DNA from: Atkinsonella hypoxylon
Lineage: Eukaryota > Ascomycota > Sordariomycetes > Hypocreales > Clavicipitaceae
Assembly (NCBI GenBank): GCA_000729835.1
Contig: JFHB01000159.1
Span: 1 to 64,000, forward strand
DNA length: 64,000 nt
Reading direction: 5' to 3'
Under the pieces are notes generated by a model. It saw only the letters and a program-made list of their open reading frames with translations. It ran no database searches and had not been told where the DNA came from. Of the stretch, positions 10,509 to 21,082 are shown piece after piece; within the stretch, counting starts at the first letter, position 1, and each line of letters begins with the position of its first letter. The translations under genes and the position numbers were made by a program.

Positions 10509-11039
10509 TTATTTCTTGGCCGCTGAATTCTCGCATTTGTCCGGCTTTGCTACGACAGGAAAGTATGCTCCGTACATAATGGCCCTGTTAGCTTCCAGGA
10601 TTCCGAAGACACCGAAAAGAATCTGCTTCAAGACAGTAGGCTGTCCAGTCATGTTGTTGAGCTGTAGCATTCTGCCTGTATCGTATAATGTGTCTTGTCC
10701 AGCAATCGCCCGTCGGCTCTGGAAGTAGCTAATTCAAGGATTAGAATTTTTTGGTTTTGTGAACTAGGCTCTCGACAAGAAGTGATGAGTGAGTGGCACC
10801 TCAAAGAGACCCAGCGAGAACATCGTCCACAGAACATCGTCTTGTTGCAGCGCATCGTATTCTCACAATCATGCCTGTAGGCTCAAGATGGCCTTTTGTT
10901 ACTGAATAAATACTATCTTGCATGTATTTTCGTTGTGAGATGTCCTACCAGCGGTAGCACTTCGACTTGTAACTAGAGTACCGATAGAAATGGTAATGCT
11001 CTGAAGATGACCATTCTTCTTCACAATTGGACGTAGCAT
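10509..11039 (-). CDS. unrecognised 120-residue protein inside the inverted-repeat cassette
   Basis: Proposed exons on the minus strand, in order: 11039-10949, 10861-10800, 10718-10509 (363 nt, 120 residues; phases 1 and 0 are consistent). The product begins MLRPIVKKNGHLQS, continues through EYDALQQDDVLWTMFSLGLF and ends with a segment containing LKQILFGVFGILEANRAIMY. I recognise no family. Two moderately hydrophobic stretches (residues ~15-30 and ~80-105) could be membrane segments. Intron 2 has a good acceptor (ttccag); intron 1 uses a less usual GAG acceptor, so the 5' part is uncertain. The gene could extend further upstream or be a decaying remnant. Confidence 0.4.
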
Positions 11040-11316
11040 TGCCGCAACGGAATGAAATTGGCCTATAAGGCGACAATTTGCGATGTTGTAACGAAAGTTC
11101 CAAGAAAATGGCGTTGACGTCCCGAACTACAGTAGTAGGAATAGTCTTTGAAGATGGATGTCGAGGCGTTGAAAGTGTCACAAACTGAAAAGAGTACTGT
11201 GATGTGGCGTTTGCTGGCGGCTCGCATTTCCGTTTCGCCCGTATGCAGTACTCGCAGGGAAAGCCGTCTTAGCACTAAACGGCTAAGATGTCAATATTCG
11301 GTAACACGAACGACCT

Positions 11317-11433
11317 TCAAAGTGAGATGAGGTGGGCTGGCAGGCCGCCTTGATGCGTCTTCGGGCGCATGGCTTGCACCTTGTCACCGTCTTCCTCCAG
11401 GTGCCCAATGACTGGTGTATTAGGATAGTCCAT
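11317..11433 (-). other. 38-codon open frame starting in the right repeat arm
   Basis: The ATG at 11433 lies inside the better-preserved repeat arm and the frame runs into unique cassette DNA: MDYPNTPVIGHLEEDGDKVQ and onward to a TGA at 11317. The same MDYPNT codons are present in the left arm but with ATA instead of ATG. This may be the first exon of a longer gene or an accident of the repeat; I cannot connect it to a further exon. Confidence 0.3.
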
Positions 11434-11743
11434 TCTGGTGCCTTTTCTACTGAGCTTAGTAACGGATAGCCTTGCGCTGTTAAAAAATTACTAATAGTAT
11501 TTAAAGTGAATATAGATAATAAGTAAATATACAGTAACTAAGCCTATATTTCCCTTAATGTTTCTATTGCTAAATTGCTTTAGGTAGATAAGGAGCATTA
11601 GAGTGCTGCATTAATCTTAAGATTTATCCCGCGATAATCAAAGTTATTCTCTTTTCTAGCTTAATTCGCCTGCTGTTCCCTTCTGGAAATGAAATGACCA
11701 GCCACAGGTTGCAGGAGCACACCGATGCTCTTGCCCATATTCA
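11417..11743 (-). repeat. right arm of the 327-bp inverted repeat, better preserved copy
   Basis: Reverse complement of 9087-9413 and of identical length. It retains the C and G bases lost from the left arm. Its outer end carries SHRLQEHTDALAH-coding DNA and then diverges from the dehydrogenase fragment at 11744, so a piece of that gene is duplicated here. Confidence 0.9.
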
Positions 11744-12075
11744 GCACTCCTGAGTCTGGGCTACCAATCACACATGACTCAGCAGCCTCCATCCTAATTC
11801 TTCATATCTTGCCAGTCTCAGTGACCCAATCTTGGACACAGATGGTTCACTCCAGAGCCATGAAGCCTTTTCTTTCCCCCTCGACACAATGGGGTCAGCA
11901 TGCTTTCAGGCCTTTCTTCCTACATAACACTCGTTTAGTTGCCAAACGTCGTTGTGGGTCTTGCTTGAGCGCCCGTAAGATCGTCGCACTCCAGCATCTG
12001 CTACAGTTGACGTTTTGTCGCTCGATGTCCTGTGCACGTCCATCACCTTCCCAGGCAGACACGATCGGCACCAAA
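11744..12075. other. upstream region of DBR1
   Basis: A 332-bp non-coding stretch between the right repeat arm and the DBR1 start. It is pyrimidine-rich near the start codon, as expected for a promoter and 5' leader. I see no distinct regulatory element. Confidence 0.5.
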
Positions 12076-13861
12076 ATGGCGGCCAAGACCATGGAAACGA
12101 ATGGTGTTCGTGTTGCCGTAGAAGGATGCGTAAGTTCCCATCTCATTTAATTGCAATGCGATTTGCGATTGACCATTTCCAGGGCCATGGCACACTCAAT
12201 GCCATCTACGAAAGCGTCAGCGAGGCCTGCAAAGTCCGTGGCTGGGATGGTGTCGACCTGCTCATCATCGGAGGTGACTTTCAGGTACGCTTTTCCGGAC
12301 TGATTCATATTTGTATAGAGGCTTCGAATCATCTTACATAACAGCACAGGCAGTGCGCAATGCAGCAGACCTCAGTATCATGTCTTGCCCTGTCAAATAC
12401 CGCCGTCTAGGAGATTTTCCAGCTTACTACGCAGGCACCCTCAAGGCGCCTTATCTCACCGTTTTTGTCGGTGGCAATCACGAAGCAAGCTCACATCTCT
12501 GGGAACTGTACTATGGAGGATGGGTGGCCCCGAACATTTACTACATGGGCGCTGCCAATATTTTGCGCTTCGGGCCGCTCCGGATAGCAGGAATGTCCGG
12601 TATCTGGAAGGGTTTTGATTACCGTAAACCGCATCACGAGCGTCTCCCGTTTAACGACGATGATGTCAAATCATTTTATCACGTGAGGGAGGTCGATGTG
12701 CGGAAGCTGCTTTTGGTGCAGACACAGGTCGACATTGGTATCAGCCACGACTGGCCACGATACATTGAGAAACACGGAGATTCTCGATGGTTGTTCAAGA
12801 AAAAACCTGCCTTCAAATCAGATGCTGAAAAAGGTCAGCTTGGCAGTATTGCTGCCGAGTATGTCATGGACCGATTACGACCGCCATACTGGTTCTCGGC
12901 ACATTTGCATATTAAATTTGCGGCCATCAAGAAGTATGGGCACGAATCATTGGCTACCGAGTCGTCAGAACCAAGTACGCATGCTAGTAAAAGCGAGTCG
13001 CGAAAGGAAACAAATCCAGATGAAATCGATCTTGATATGGATGAAGATGAGGATAAGGAGGAATTGGAGAAGCCGAAGCCTGCTTCACAGCCAGAAAACC
13101 TGGAGCAGACAGGGGCATCAATATCAAAGAACTCAAATGATACTGAACAAGTATCAGATGAGCTTCGTGCACAGCTTCCCGCGTCATTCGCACCACCTGA
13201 GGCTCAATCTCGTTCAAACCGAACCCCTGGTCAGCCTGTGCCTCCTGGCATCTCAAATAAAGAAGTCCGCTTCTTAGCCTTGGACAAATGCTTACCAGGT
13301 CGACACTTTCTCCAGACATGCTTGATTCAGCCATTTCACAAGTCGGACGCACCGGCTTCCTCGTCACCCACAGATACAAATCGTCAATACACTTTGGAAT
13401 ACGATCCGGAATGGCTCGCCATCACCCGTGTATTCCACCACACCCTTAGCTTTGGTGACAAAGCGGCGCAAACATGTCCAGACCTTGGTGAGGAACACTA
13501 CCTGCCGCTTATCGAAGCTGAGCGGGCCTGGGTTGAAGAGCATATCGTCTCCAAAAATAAACTTGTTGTGCCTGAAAACTTCGAGATTACAGCCCCTCCT
13601 CATATTCCAGGAACTCCTGAGATTGTGCAGCAACAGCCAGATGAGTATACCAACTTTCAGACTGCTGCCTTCTGTGAGCTTCTGGGGCTGAAAAACCTAT
13701 GGGATGCTAGTGCAGAAGAGAGGCAAGAAAGGAAAAGGCGAGGACCGGCACAATCAGAATTTCAGGCTCGTCGTGGAGGGTTTGGAAACGGGAGAGGGAG
13801 AGAGAGAGGTGGATTAAGAGGCGGCCAATATAGAGGAAAGGGTGGGAGAGGAAAATGGTGA
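12076..13861 (+). CDS. DBR1: lariat debranching enzyme
   Basis: DBR1 hydrolyses the 2'-5' branch of excised intron lariats in the nucleus. Exons 12076-12129, 12183-12284 and 12350-13861 encode 555 residues. The metallophosphoesterase motifs are all visible: VEGCGHGTL (residues ~15-23, spanning the first splice), IGGDFQAVRN across the second splice, FVGGNHEAS near residue 95 and WFSAHLH near 234. The C-terminal DBR1 domain is recognised from FLALDKCLPGRHFLQ. Between the catalytic and C-terminal domains lies a low-complexity acidic insert (around DLDMDEDEDKEELEK), and the tail is an RG/RGG-rich segment suited to RNA binding. A second in-frame ATG at 12091 is an alternative start. Confidence 0.96.
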
Positions 13862-14586
13862 TGCGATAGCGCATCTCCAAGTTACTCAAAAATCTCTGCA
13901 TGGCTACTGAAAGCCAAATTCAATTCGCTGTGCATGGATCGTTGCATAGCAAGGCAAGGCACCTTGTTTTTGCTGGCGTTTGCGTGACACATCAGAAGCG
14001 TTGAGCCACTTTGGTGACGAAAAAAAGCCTCTAGTTTGACCACTTATCACTTCCCGTTGGATCTTGTTAAGATGACAGGCTATTGACAACATGAATTGTG
14101 CAATGTTGTCCTCGCAGAAGCAACCAGACATTACGATTAAAGGCTTTGATTTGAGGTTGATTTGAGGTTGTTGCGACCCTGCATAATTACCAAGCGCCAG
14201 CTAACAAAGTTGGTGGGGCTTCCTTGAGACCCACAGTGCAAGGGTCGCTGTGGCCCCTGGCAACGACGCCCAATCAAGAAGTCGTGCAACACTGCGTCAC
14301 CGCAACCCGCATGGTTGCTCTGAACTTTATCATCTCTATCTTCTGAACATCATCCTTCAACAACAAATTCGAGCGCTGCGTGGCAGATCCGACAATTCAA
14401 CATAGAACTTCAGAGTCGCTGCCATCGGCTTACCCTCAAGCTGCCGCGCAGTAGTGCAGCCCGTCCGGTTCGTTTGCCCTCCCTGCCCAAGCCAACCGTG
14501 TCTCTACCATTGCCCCGCTAACGGCTGGAATGCCAGTCTGCGCAAACATTTCTTGATCGACGAGAAAACGCCGAGGCATTGTCGCC
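13862..14586. other. intergenic region between DBR1 and MOB1
   Basis: About 725 bp with no gene seen. A short direct duplication (gatttgaggtt twice) occurs near 14147-14169. The last 300 bases, C-rich and lacking long open frames, probably serve as the MOB1 promoter and leader. Confidence 0.55.
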
Positions 14587-15625
14587 ATGGCTCAGTTTTT
14601 GACCACCGTGTTAGTCCCTTCTTCCTTTGACAACTACATCAAACATGGTCAAAATGGCTTCCGCTGTGTTTGGCTACATGAGCCCTAAATCTGTCACGAC
14701 CATGTCGCGACTGGACCATACCATCATCACTGTCCACGAGGACGACGCTGAACATGCTACGATACCGGCTACGCACTCGGTTGCTGATGTGCAGACGATT
14801 GATAGTAATCAGCGGACTAAGAACCAGTTCCGACCTCGAGTGGGAAAAGGCGGTGCTACTAGCTACCAGCTTCGACAGTATGCAGAGGTCACGCTCGGCG
14901 GTGGCAGTTTGAGGAAGGTGGTGAAACTTCCCGAGGGGGAAGATGAAAACGAGTGGCTGGCTGTGAATAGTACGCTTTGGCTGCTTCGATCCTCTTCCAG
15001 TTGCGGTCTGGTTGATTGACACTTTCTTTGCCGCAGTGGTCGATTTCTACAACCAAATCAATTTGTTGTATGGGGCAATGACAGAATTCTGCTCCCCACA
15101 GTCGTGTCCGGAGATGAAGGCTACAGATGAGTAAGTATGGCCCGTTTGAGAACGCATGGGAAAATCGATGGAGCGCTGCTGACGGCGTTAGGTTCGAATA
15201 CTTATGGCAGGACAACGAGAATTACAAGCGACCGACCAAGATGCCGGCTCCGGCTTACATTGAGCAGCTTATGACGTGGGTGCAGTCAAATATTGATAAT
15301 GAATCTGTCCTCCCAAGCAAAATCGGTGCGTTATAAGTCCGTATAGTCTCGTGGCGAGCCGGTGTGCTAATGCTGGCACATAGGTGTTCCCTTCCCTAAA
15401 TCATTTCCTGCACTTGTTCGCCAGATCTTCAAGCGAATGTATCGCGTCTATGCCCACATCTACTGCCACCACTACCCTGTGATTCGGGAGCTTGGCTTGG
15501 AGCCGCACCTGAACACCAGTTTCAAACAGTATGTGCTGTTCATTGACGAGCACAGCTTGGCTAGCGGGAGAGACTACTGGGGTCCGTTGGGTGACCTCGT
15601 CGATAGCATGCTGAAGAGCGACTAA
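14587..15625 (+). CDS. MOB1: MOB1 kinase activator
   Basis: MOB1 binds and activates NDR/LATS kinases (Dbf2 type) in the mitotic-exit/septation network. Exons 14587-14609, 14806-14969, 15037-15130, 15192-15325 and 15384-15625 give 218 residues, the usual size. The product starts MAQFLTTVNQRTKNQFRPR, contains SYQLRQYAEVTLGGGSLRK and LPEGEDENEWLAVN, and carries the zinc-site cysteines in FCSPQSCPEM (~81-90) and histidines in YAHIYCHHYPVI (~163-174). All splice joins recreate conserved sequence (VNMVDFYNQI, TDEFEYLW, KIGVPFP). The 196-nt first intron is open in the frame of exon 2 from an ATG at 14645, so an alternative N-terminus is conceivable. Confidence 0.95.
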
Positions 15626-16118
15626 TCTTGCCGGAGCATAACTCTTTTCTTTTTCGTAACATATATAGTCAGTGCGGCGTTAAGGGACTGTATTGGTATT
15701 TGGTATGCATGGACGGCTTGGGTATGAGGGATTTGATTAACGAGTTTTGAGCTGCTGCGCTGTATGAGTGTCTTGCACTGCGATTGCTGTCTTTTTTTTG
15801 ATAGAACCGAGAGCAGGGATAGTGTCTGGAGTTCAGTAAGTCATAGACTTGAATTCTGATAGAAAAACCGCATTTCTTCTTTTTTTTTATTAAGATTGGA
15901 GACTTCCTCTTTGCTCGCATTGAGAGTGGTTGGGTCCAGCGGAAAGAGCGAGTGGAGCTCAGCGGCACAAACATGAGTTGGACAAAGTTGATGCCTCACC
16001 AGCGAGGCACCATTCCTCAAATTGCCGATAGATCACGAAAACCGAAGCTCCACGAACGCCGACTTCCCTCGTCGACAATCACGCCAATTCCCTCCCCAAT
16101 CCTCCAGTCCTCGACATC
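15626..16118. other. intergenic region between MOB1 and ATP5
   Basis: A 493-bp spacer with a T run near 15880-15888. No gene seen. It should contain the MOB1 3' end and the ATP synthase subunit promoter. Confidence 0.5.
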
Positions 16119-17002
16119 ATGCTCTCCCGCCAGGTCTTCCGCGCCGTCCGCGCCGCTGCCCCCCAGCAAGTCATCCGCACGCCCATCCGCTTCGCCTCAA
16201 CAACCACGCAGCCTCCCATCGCAGTCTTTGGCCTCGACGGCACCTACGCTTCCGCCCTGGTACGTCCCGGGCAACTCCATGAAGAAAAAAAAAAAAAATT
16301 CACCGCCAACTTCAACGCCAGCACAAGGCACGAAAGCAAAACTAACAAAAAAAAAAAACTCCCTCTAGTACACCGCCGCCGCCAAGTCGTCCACCCTCGA
16401 GCCTACCGCCAAGGCCCTCAGCACACTGGGCGCCCTCGTCGAGAAAGACGTCAAGCTAGGCGAGATCCTGAGCGCCCCGACCCTGACGCCCCAGGATAAG
16501 TCGGCCGTGGTGGCCGAGCTGGCCAAGCAGGCTGCCGGGGGCGAGACGGTCAAGAACTTCCTTGCTACGCTCGCGGAGAACAATCGCCTTGGACTGCTGA
16601 AGGGGGTTTGCGCCAAGTTTGGCGAGATCATGAGCGCTTCCCGCGGCGAGGTTGAGCTCAAGGTTACTTCTGCTCAGGTGCGTAATACACCCTGCGTTAC
16701 CCAACAACAACAACAAGAAGAAAAAAATAAAAAAAAAAAGGGAGGAGGGGGGGCCATCAATTGAGGGGGGATACAAGGTGCTAATGGCTTTGTAGCCCCT
16801 TGACAACAAGACCCTTTCTCGTCTCGAGGCCGCCGTGGCTAAATCCGAGTATGTCGGGCGCGGGAAGAAGCTCAAGGTTACTAATGAGGTGAACTCGGAT
16901 ATTATTGGCGGGTTGATCGTCGAGGTCGGTGATCGCACTATCGATCTGAGCGTGTCTTCGCGCATCGCAAAGATGAACAAGTTGCTCACTGATACTTTGT
17001 AA
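16119..17002 (+). CDS. ATP5: mitochondrial ATP synthase subunit 5 (OSCP)
   Basis: OSCP couples the peripheral stalk to the F1 head of mitochondrial ATP synthase. Exons 16119-16259, 16369-16677 and 16796-17002 encode 218 residues. The N-terminus MLSRQVFRAVRAAAPQQVIR is an Arg-rich, acid-free presequence. The OSCP domain follows: PIAVFGLDGTYASALYTAA, FLATLAENNRLGLL, and a C-terminal GGLIVEVGDRTIDLSVSSRI that is diagnostic. Both introns contain long A tracts (near 16285-16298, 16349-16358 and 16724-16739). Confidence 0.96.
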
Positions 17003-17539
17003 AAAATATATATATATACGCCTTTGCCGACTCGACTTAGCCTGATCATATTATTACTGTATTTTCCCTTTGTGCCCAGAATAGATTTTTCGTACATGGA
17101 AAAATCAACTGTGGAGTTACGCACCCCTTCATGTTACATTGAGACCACTTGCCCGTGGTTGATGCGGATGGTCTTGATATATGGCATGCATGGATGGAGG
17201 CTGGAGGTGGTTTGAACGGACTGGTGTAGAATACGATGCGAACGAGCATAGTTTGGGGCGTGGGAGTGCAGTAGAATAGAACCATTAAGGGGTCTAGTTT
17301 TGCTTTGTGACTTCATTCAGACTCGCTATTGAGTGGGCAAGCGGTAACGCTAGAATGTCCCAGTGTTTCGTCTTCATACGGCGATGGCACTATACTTGAG
17401 AACACGTATTGGAAATCACGAGACCTCGAGCCATGTAGCATCTAAAGCAACAGTCATGCTCCTCTCAAACTGCCAGATAGGTGGCTTTGAATGTGCCAGT
17501 CTATCTAAACTCTTGCCGCGCCTAAAATGCTCTGCTCTA
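17003..17539. other. spacer between convergent ATP5 and GH63 genes
   Basis: A 537-bp stretch between two convergent genes, with a TA-rich run just after the ATP5 stop. It probably holds both 3' ends. No gene seen. Confidence 0.55.
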
Positions 17540-20500
17540 TCAAGCTTTTGCCTCGATCTCATCTTCATGGGTCTCTCCAGTTAGAGTCCCGTCCTTGTAC
17601 CGATTCAATTGGTCCGATATGTATTGATGCATATGCAAATCCGCCTCTTCCTTCTCTCTACTCTTTTCTAGGTTATCGTGAAACACGGAATTCGCCATGG
17701 AGCGAGCGTCATCATCATCCATGCCATTCAGGAAGTCACTTCGGGCACCAATCGATCGGGAAGTTGATGAGCGACGCAGGTGCAGTCGCATTTCAGATGA
17801 TCTTGGGGCTCCGATATCCAGAGTCCTCTGGAACATATCGTCAAAGTAATGGGCCATGCCTATGGATGGTGTGCGTGGTGTTTGAGGGAGACGGCAAGTG
17901 ACACTGAGAGAGCTTAGTTAGCCATTTACAATAATCTGAAGACTTTCATATCGGGCAGAACTTACCCAGTGTCGTGAATCATTCGTGCAATGAGACCCGT
18001 CCAGCCGCACTGGTGTGTTGCGCCCAGACCACGGCCTGTATCGCCGTCGAAGAACTCATGGAACCACAAATAATCTTTCCAGTGCTCATCAAAGTCAAGC
18101 AGGTCGTCCTTTGCATTGATATTGCGCCTTCCGTCATCTGTTCGGGCAAAGAGATGCTGGAGACGATGCTGGATCTCTTCCGCAACCTTGCCGAGATGCA
18201 TGTACTCGCCACTCCCAGTAGGACACTCAACCTGGAATTCAGGGCCGTAGAATAGATAGTATCTTTGTAGGGACTCGACGAGCAAAAAGTTGACACAGAG
18301 CCAGATGGGACCTCTCCAATTGCTGTTACCACCAAACAAACCACTGTCAGAGTCGCCGGGGACATAGCCGACTTTGAATTCCTGTCCGTTGACCTCCATG
18401 GAGAATGGGTGGTCTTTATGGTACTTCGACAGCGATCGAATCCCATAATCGCTGAAAAATTCATCCTCGTCCAACATGCGTTTCAAGATCAGCTCCAATC
18501 TGTCCTTGCTTACGATGGACAAGAGCAAACGGTTCCCTTTGCCTCTTTTCCGAATGCTTGCCATGTTTCTTTCAGCCAAATCTTCTCTATGTTGAACAAA
18601 CCACTCAACTCTTTTCTGGAACGATGGGAGCTTACTCAGAAGCTCCGGTTCCAAGGTCGTTGTAGCGTACAGAGGGATCAACCCTACCAAGGAGCGTACA
18701 GGCAACTGTTGAATCCAAGGACCGCCCCAGGAGATAGCATCGTAATAGAAGCCATCTTCCTCGTTCCACAAAGATTTTTCGTCTTTGTGGCCCGTTCTGA
18801 ATGTCATGGCGTCGCTGATAAAAATGAAGTGCTCAAAGAATTTGGACGCAATATCCTCGTAAATACGGCGGTGCTTGGCCAGTTCGAGTGCAATGTTGAG
18901 CATCGACAAGCAGTAAAACGCCATCCATCCAGTGCTGTCAGCCTGCTCTAGAACACCGCCTGTGGGCAATGGTTCGGATCGATTGAACAGACCAATGTTG
19001 TCGAGTCCAAGAAAACCGCCCTCGAAAATGTTCTTTCCGTCGGTGTCCTTTCGGTTTACCCACCAAGTGAAGTTCAGCAACAATTTTTGAAAAACTCTTT
19101 CTAGGAAATCGAGGTCCTGTCGCCCATACAACTTGCGCTCGATCTTGAAGGTCCGAAATGTAGCCCACGCATGAACAGGAGGGTTTACATCTCCAAAATT
19201 CCATTCATATCTAGGTTTAAATGGGCAATCAGCAGAGTACTTCCCACGCGTTTACTCACAAAAAATCCACTTACGCGGGAAGTTGCCCGTTCGGGTGGCA
19301 GTACCACTCTCTTGTGAATAGATCGAGTTGCTTCTTGGCAAAATCGGGATCCATCATGGCTAAGGGAATGCAATGAAAAGCACTGTCCCAGGCGGCAAAG
19401 AAAGGGTACTCCCAAGAATCGGGCATCGACAAAATGTCATCGCAATGCATATGTCTCCACTGTGAATTCCGCACACCCAGACGATCTGGAGGTGGTGGTG
19501 GCGTGGCTGGATCACCTTTGGCCCATTGTTCCCAAATGAAATGGTAATGTTGCTTTGTCCACATCATGCCTGAAAACGCTTGTCTTTGAATATTTCGCAA
19601 ATCGTCTGTCATCGGCAGAGGACTCAGTCGATAATAGAATTCATCTGCTTCTTCGCGTCGTTTTTCAATGATGTCGTCGAAAACTTCCTCGTCGAGATAA
19701 GTCATGTTCTTCTTGCTGAATCGAAATCGGACAACTACAATCTGTTAGCTTGGTTCAATAGGAGTCGATTCGACGAACGAAGTCTACCTGCACATTCACC
19801 AGGATTCACACCTCCATCCTCGTTGAACATGAACCAAGCAGCTGACTTGGTTCCTGTTTGCGCTGGGTTAATGGCTGATTTCTCTCCTTCAACAATATAC
19901 CTGTGGAAAGCATCTTTGACGTAAGGTTGCTTATTCTCCTGGTCATACAATAATTTAAAATTGGTGTCATTCTCCGTGAACATCCATCGAGGCATGACAT
20001 CTTCACCACTTGAGCCTACACCGGGAGATGGTGAGTAGTGTACAAAACGGGCCCCAAGACTGTGGTGCTTTGATTTGATCGAAAGCTCGGATTCAGCCGT
20101 AATAGAAGGCTTTTTGTCTTCGGCTTCACGGCCCCAACTCCAGGTGTTACGAAACCAAACGTGGGGTATAATGTGGAGGGGCGCCGGATCAGGTCCCCGA
20201 TTCCATGCTGTGACTCGAAACAGTAGCTCGTCTGGGTCGTCTGTCTCTTTGGCGGTCTCGATGAAAATGTCCCAGTATCTATCTTCATTGAATATTCCTG
20301 TGTCTTTAATCTGATATTCTTTATCTTGCTTGCCTCTTCGGGCATTCTCCTTAAGCAAGTCCTCGTAAGGGAACTTTCGTTGGGGATATTTATAGAGGAA
20401 TTTCATATATGAGTGCTGCATTCGTTAGCATGGGGAGTCGAGGTTTGACCCATAAGCGGCTTACAGTCTAGTTCCGCGGTTAGCTTTACCACTCACGACT

Positions 20501-21082
20501 AAAACTGATCAAGGTTTGCAGACTTACAGGTGTATTATCAAGGTGGAAGTGCGCTTCCTTAACACTCTCACCATGGTTGCCTTGAGGATTGGACAGACCG
20601 AAGAGACGTTCTTTAAGAAAATCGCTGGGCAAAAAATTAGATTAATTGCCACAACAACCATAGTAGTGGATGCTACGTACTCCTCTTCGTTCCAAAAGCT
20701 GAAAGCAATGTTTTGTAAGCCGTGTGTATCGGAAACACCAGCAATACCGTCCTCGCCCCATCTATAAGCTCTAGATCGGGCGTGATCATGGGGAAAATCT
20801 GCAACCGCGTCAGAATGACGTTTTTAACGGTCATATAGAAAGCGTTGAGAAATACTAACGGCTCCAGGCATCTCCATCCGCGCTATAATCCTCTCGAACT
20901 TGAAGTGTGTCAATTATCTGCAGTATGCCGAGCCATTACCGGGACATTGGTAGCTCACCCGTAGCCCATTGGCGCTCCGCGACATATGGACCCCATTTCT
21001 TCCAGTATTTCGTTTTCTCTCGATCCTCTTTCAGACGATTCTCCTCCTCGGTGAGGTATTCGTGACCGTCGAAGACAACCAT
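17540..21082 (-). CDS. glycoside hydrolase family 63 protein
   Basis: Related to mannosyl-oligosaccharide glucosidase (GH63), but this cytosolic-looking type lacks a signal peptide; the natural substrate is not known to me. Minus-strand exons: 21082-20959, 20898-20860, 20798-20681, 20624-20528, 20415-19788, 19734-19275, 19210-17966, 17903-17540 (1024 residues; all phases consistent). Landmarks are KYWKKWGPYVAERQW, YFPHDHARSRAYRWGEDGIA (after splicing), AAWDSAFH near residue 449, GGNSNWRGPIW near 785 and HQCGWTGLIARMI near the end of the catalytic region. A conserved Asp in WDSAFH and acidic residues in the C-terminal half are the likely catalytic set. The start is the first ATG after an in-frame TAG. 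The last exon adds a charged, low-conservation tail. Confidence 0.92.

Noticed and set aside
7365..11743. Secondary-metabolite gene cluster around the LaeA-like methyltransferase
   Set aside because: No backbone enzyme (PKS, NRPS, terpene synthase), P450 or transporter is present; only the methyltransferase, an SDR fragment and two unknown small genes.
11725..12150. 141-codon plus-strand open frame upstream of DBR1
   Set aside because: It starts in the repeat arm and overlaps DBR1 exon 1 in another frame; no protein features.
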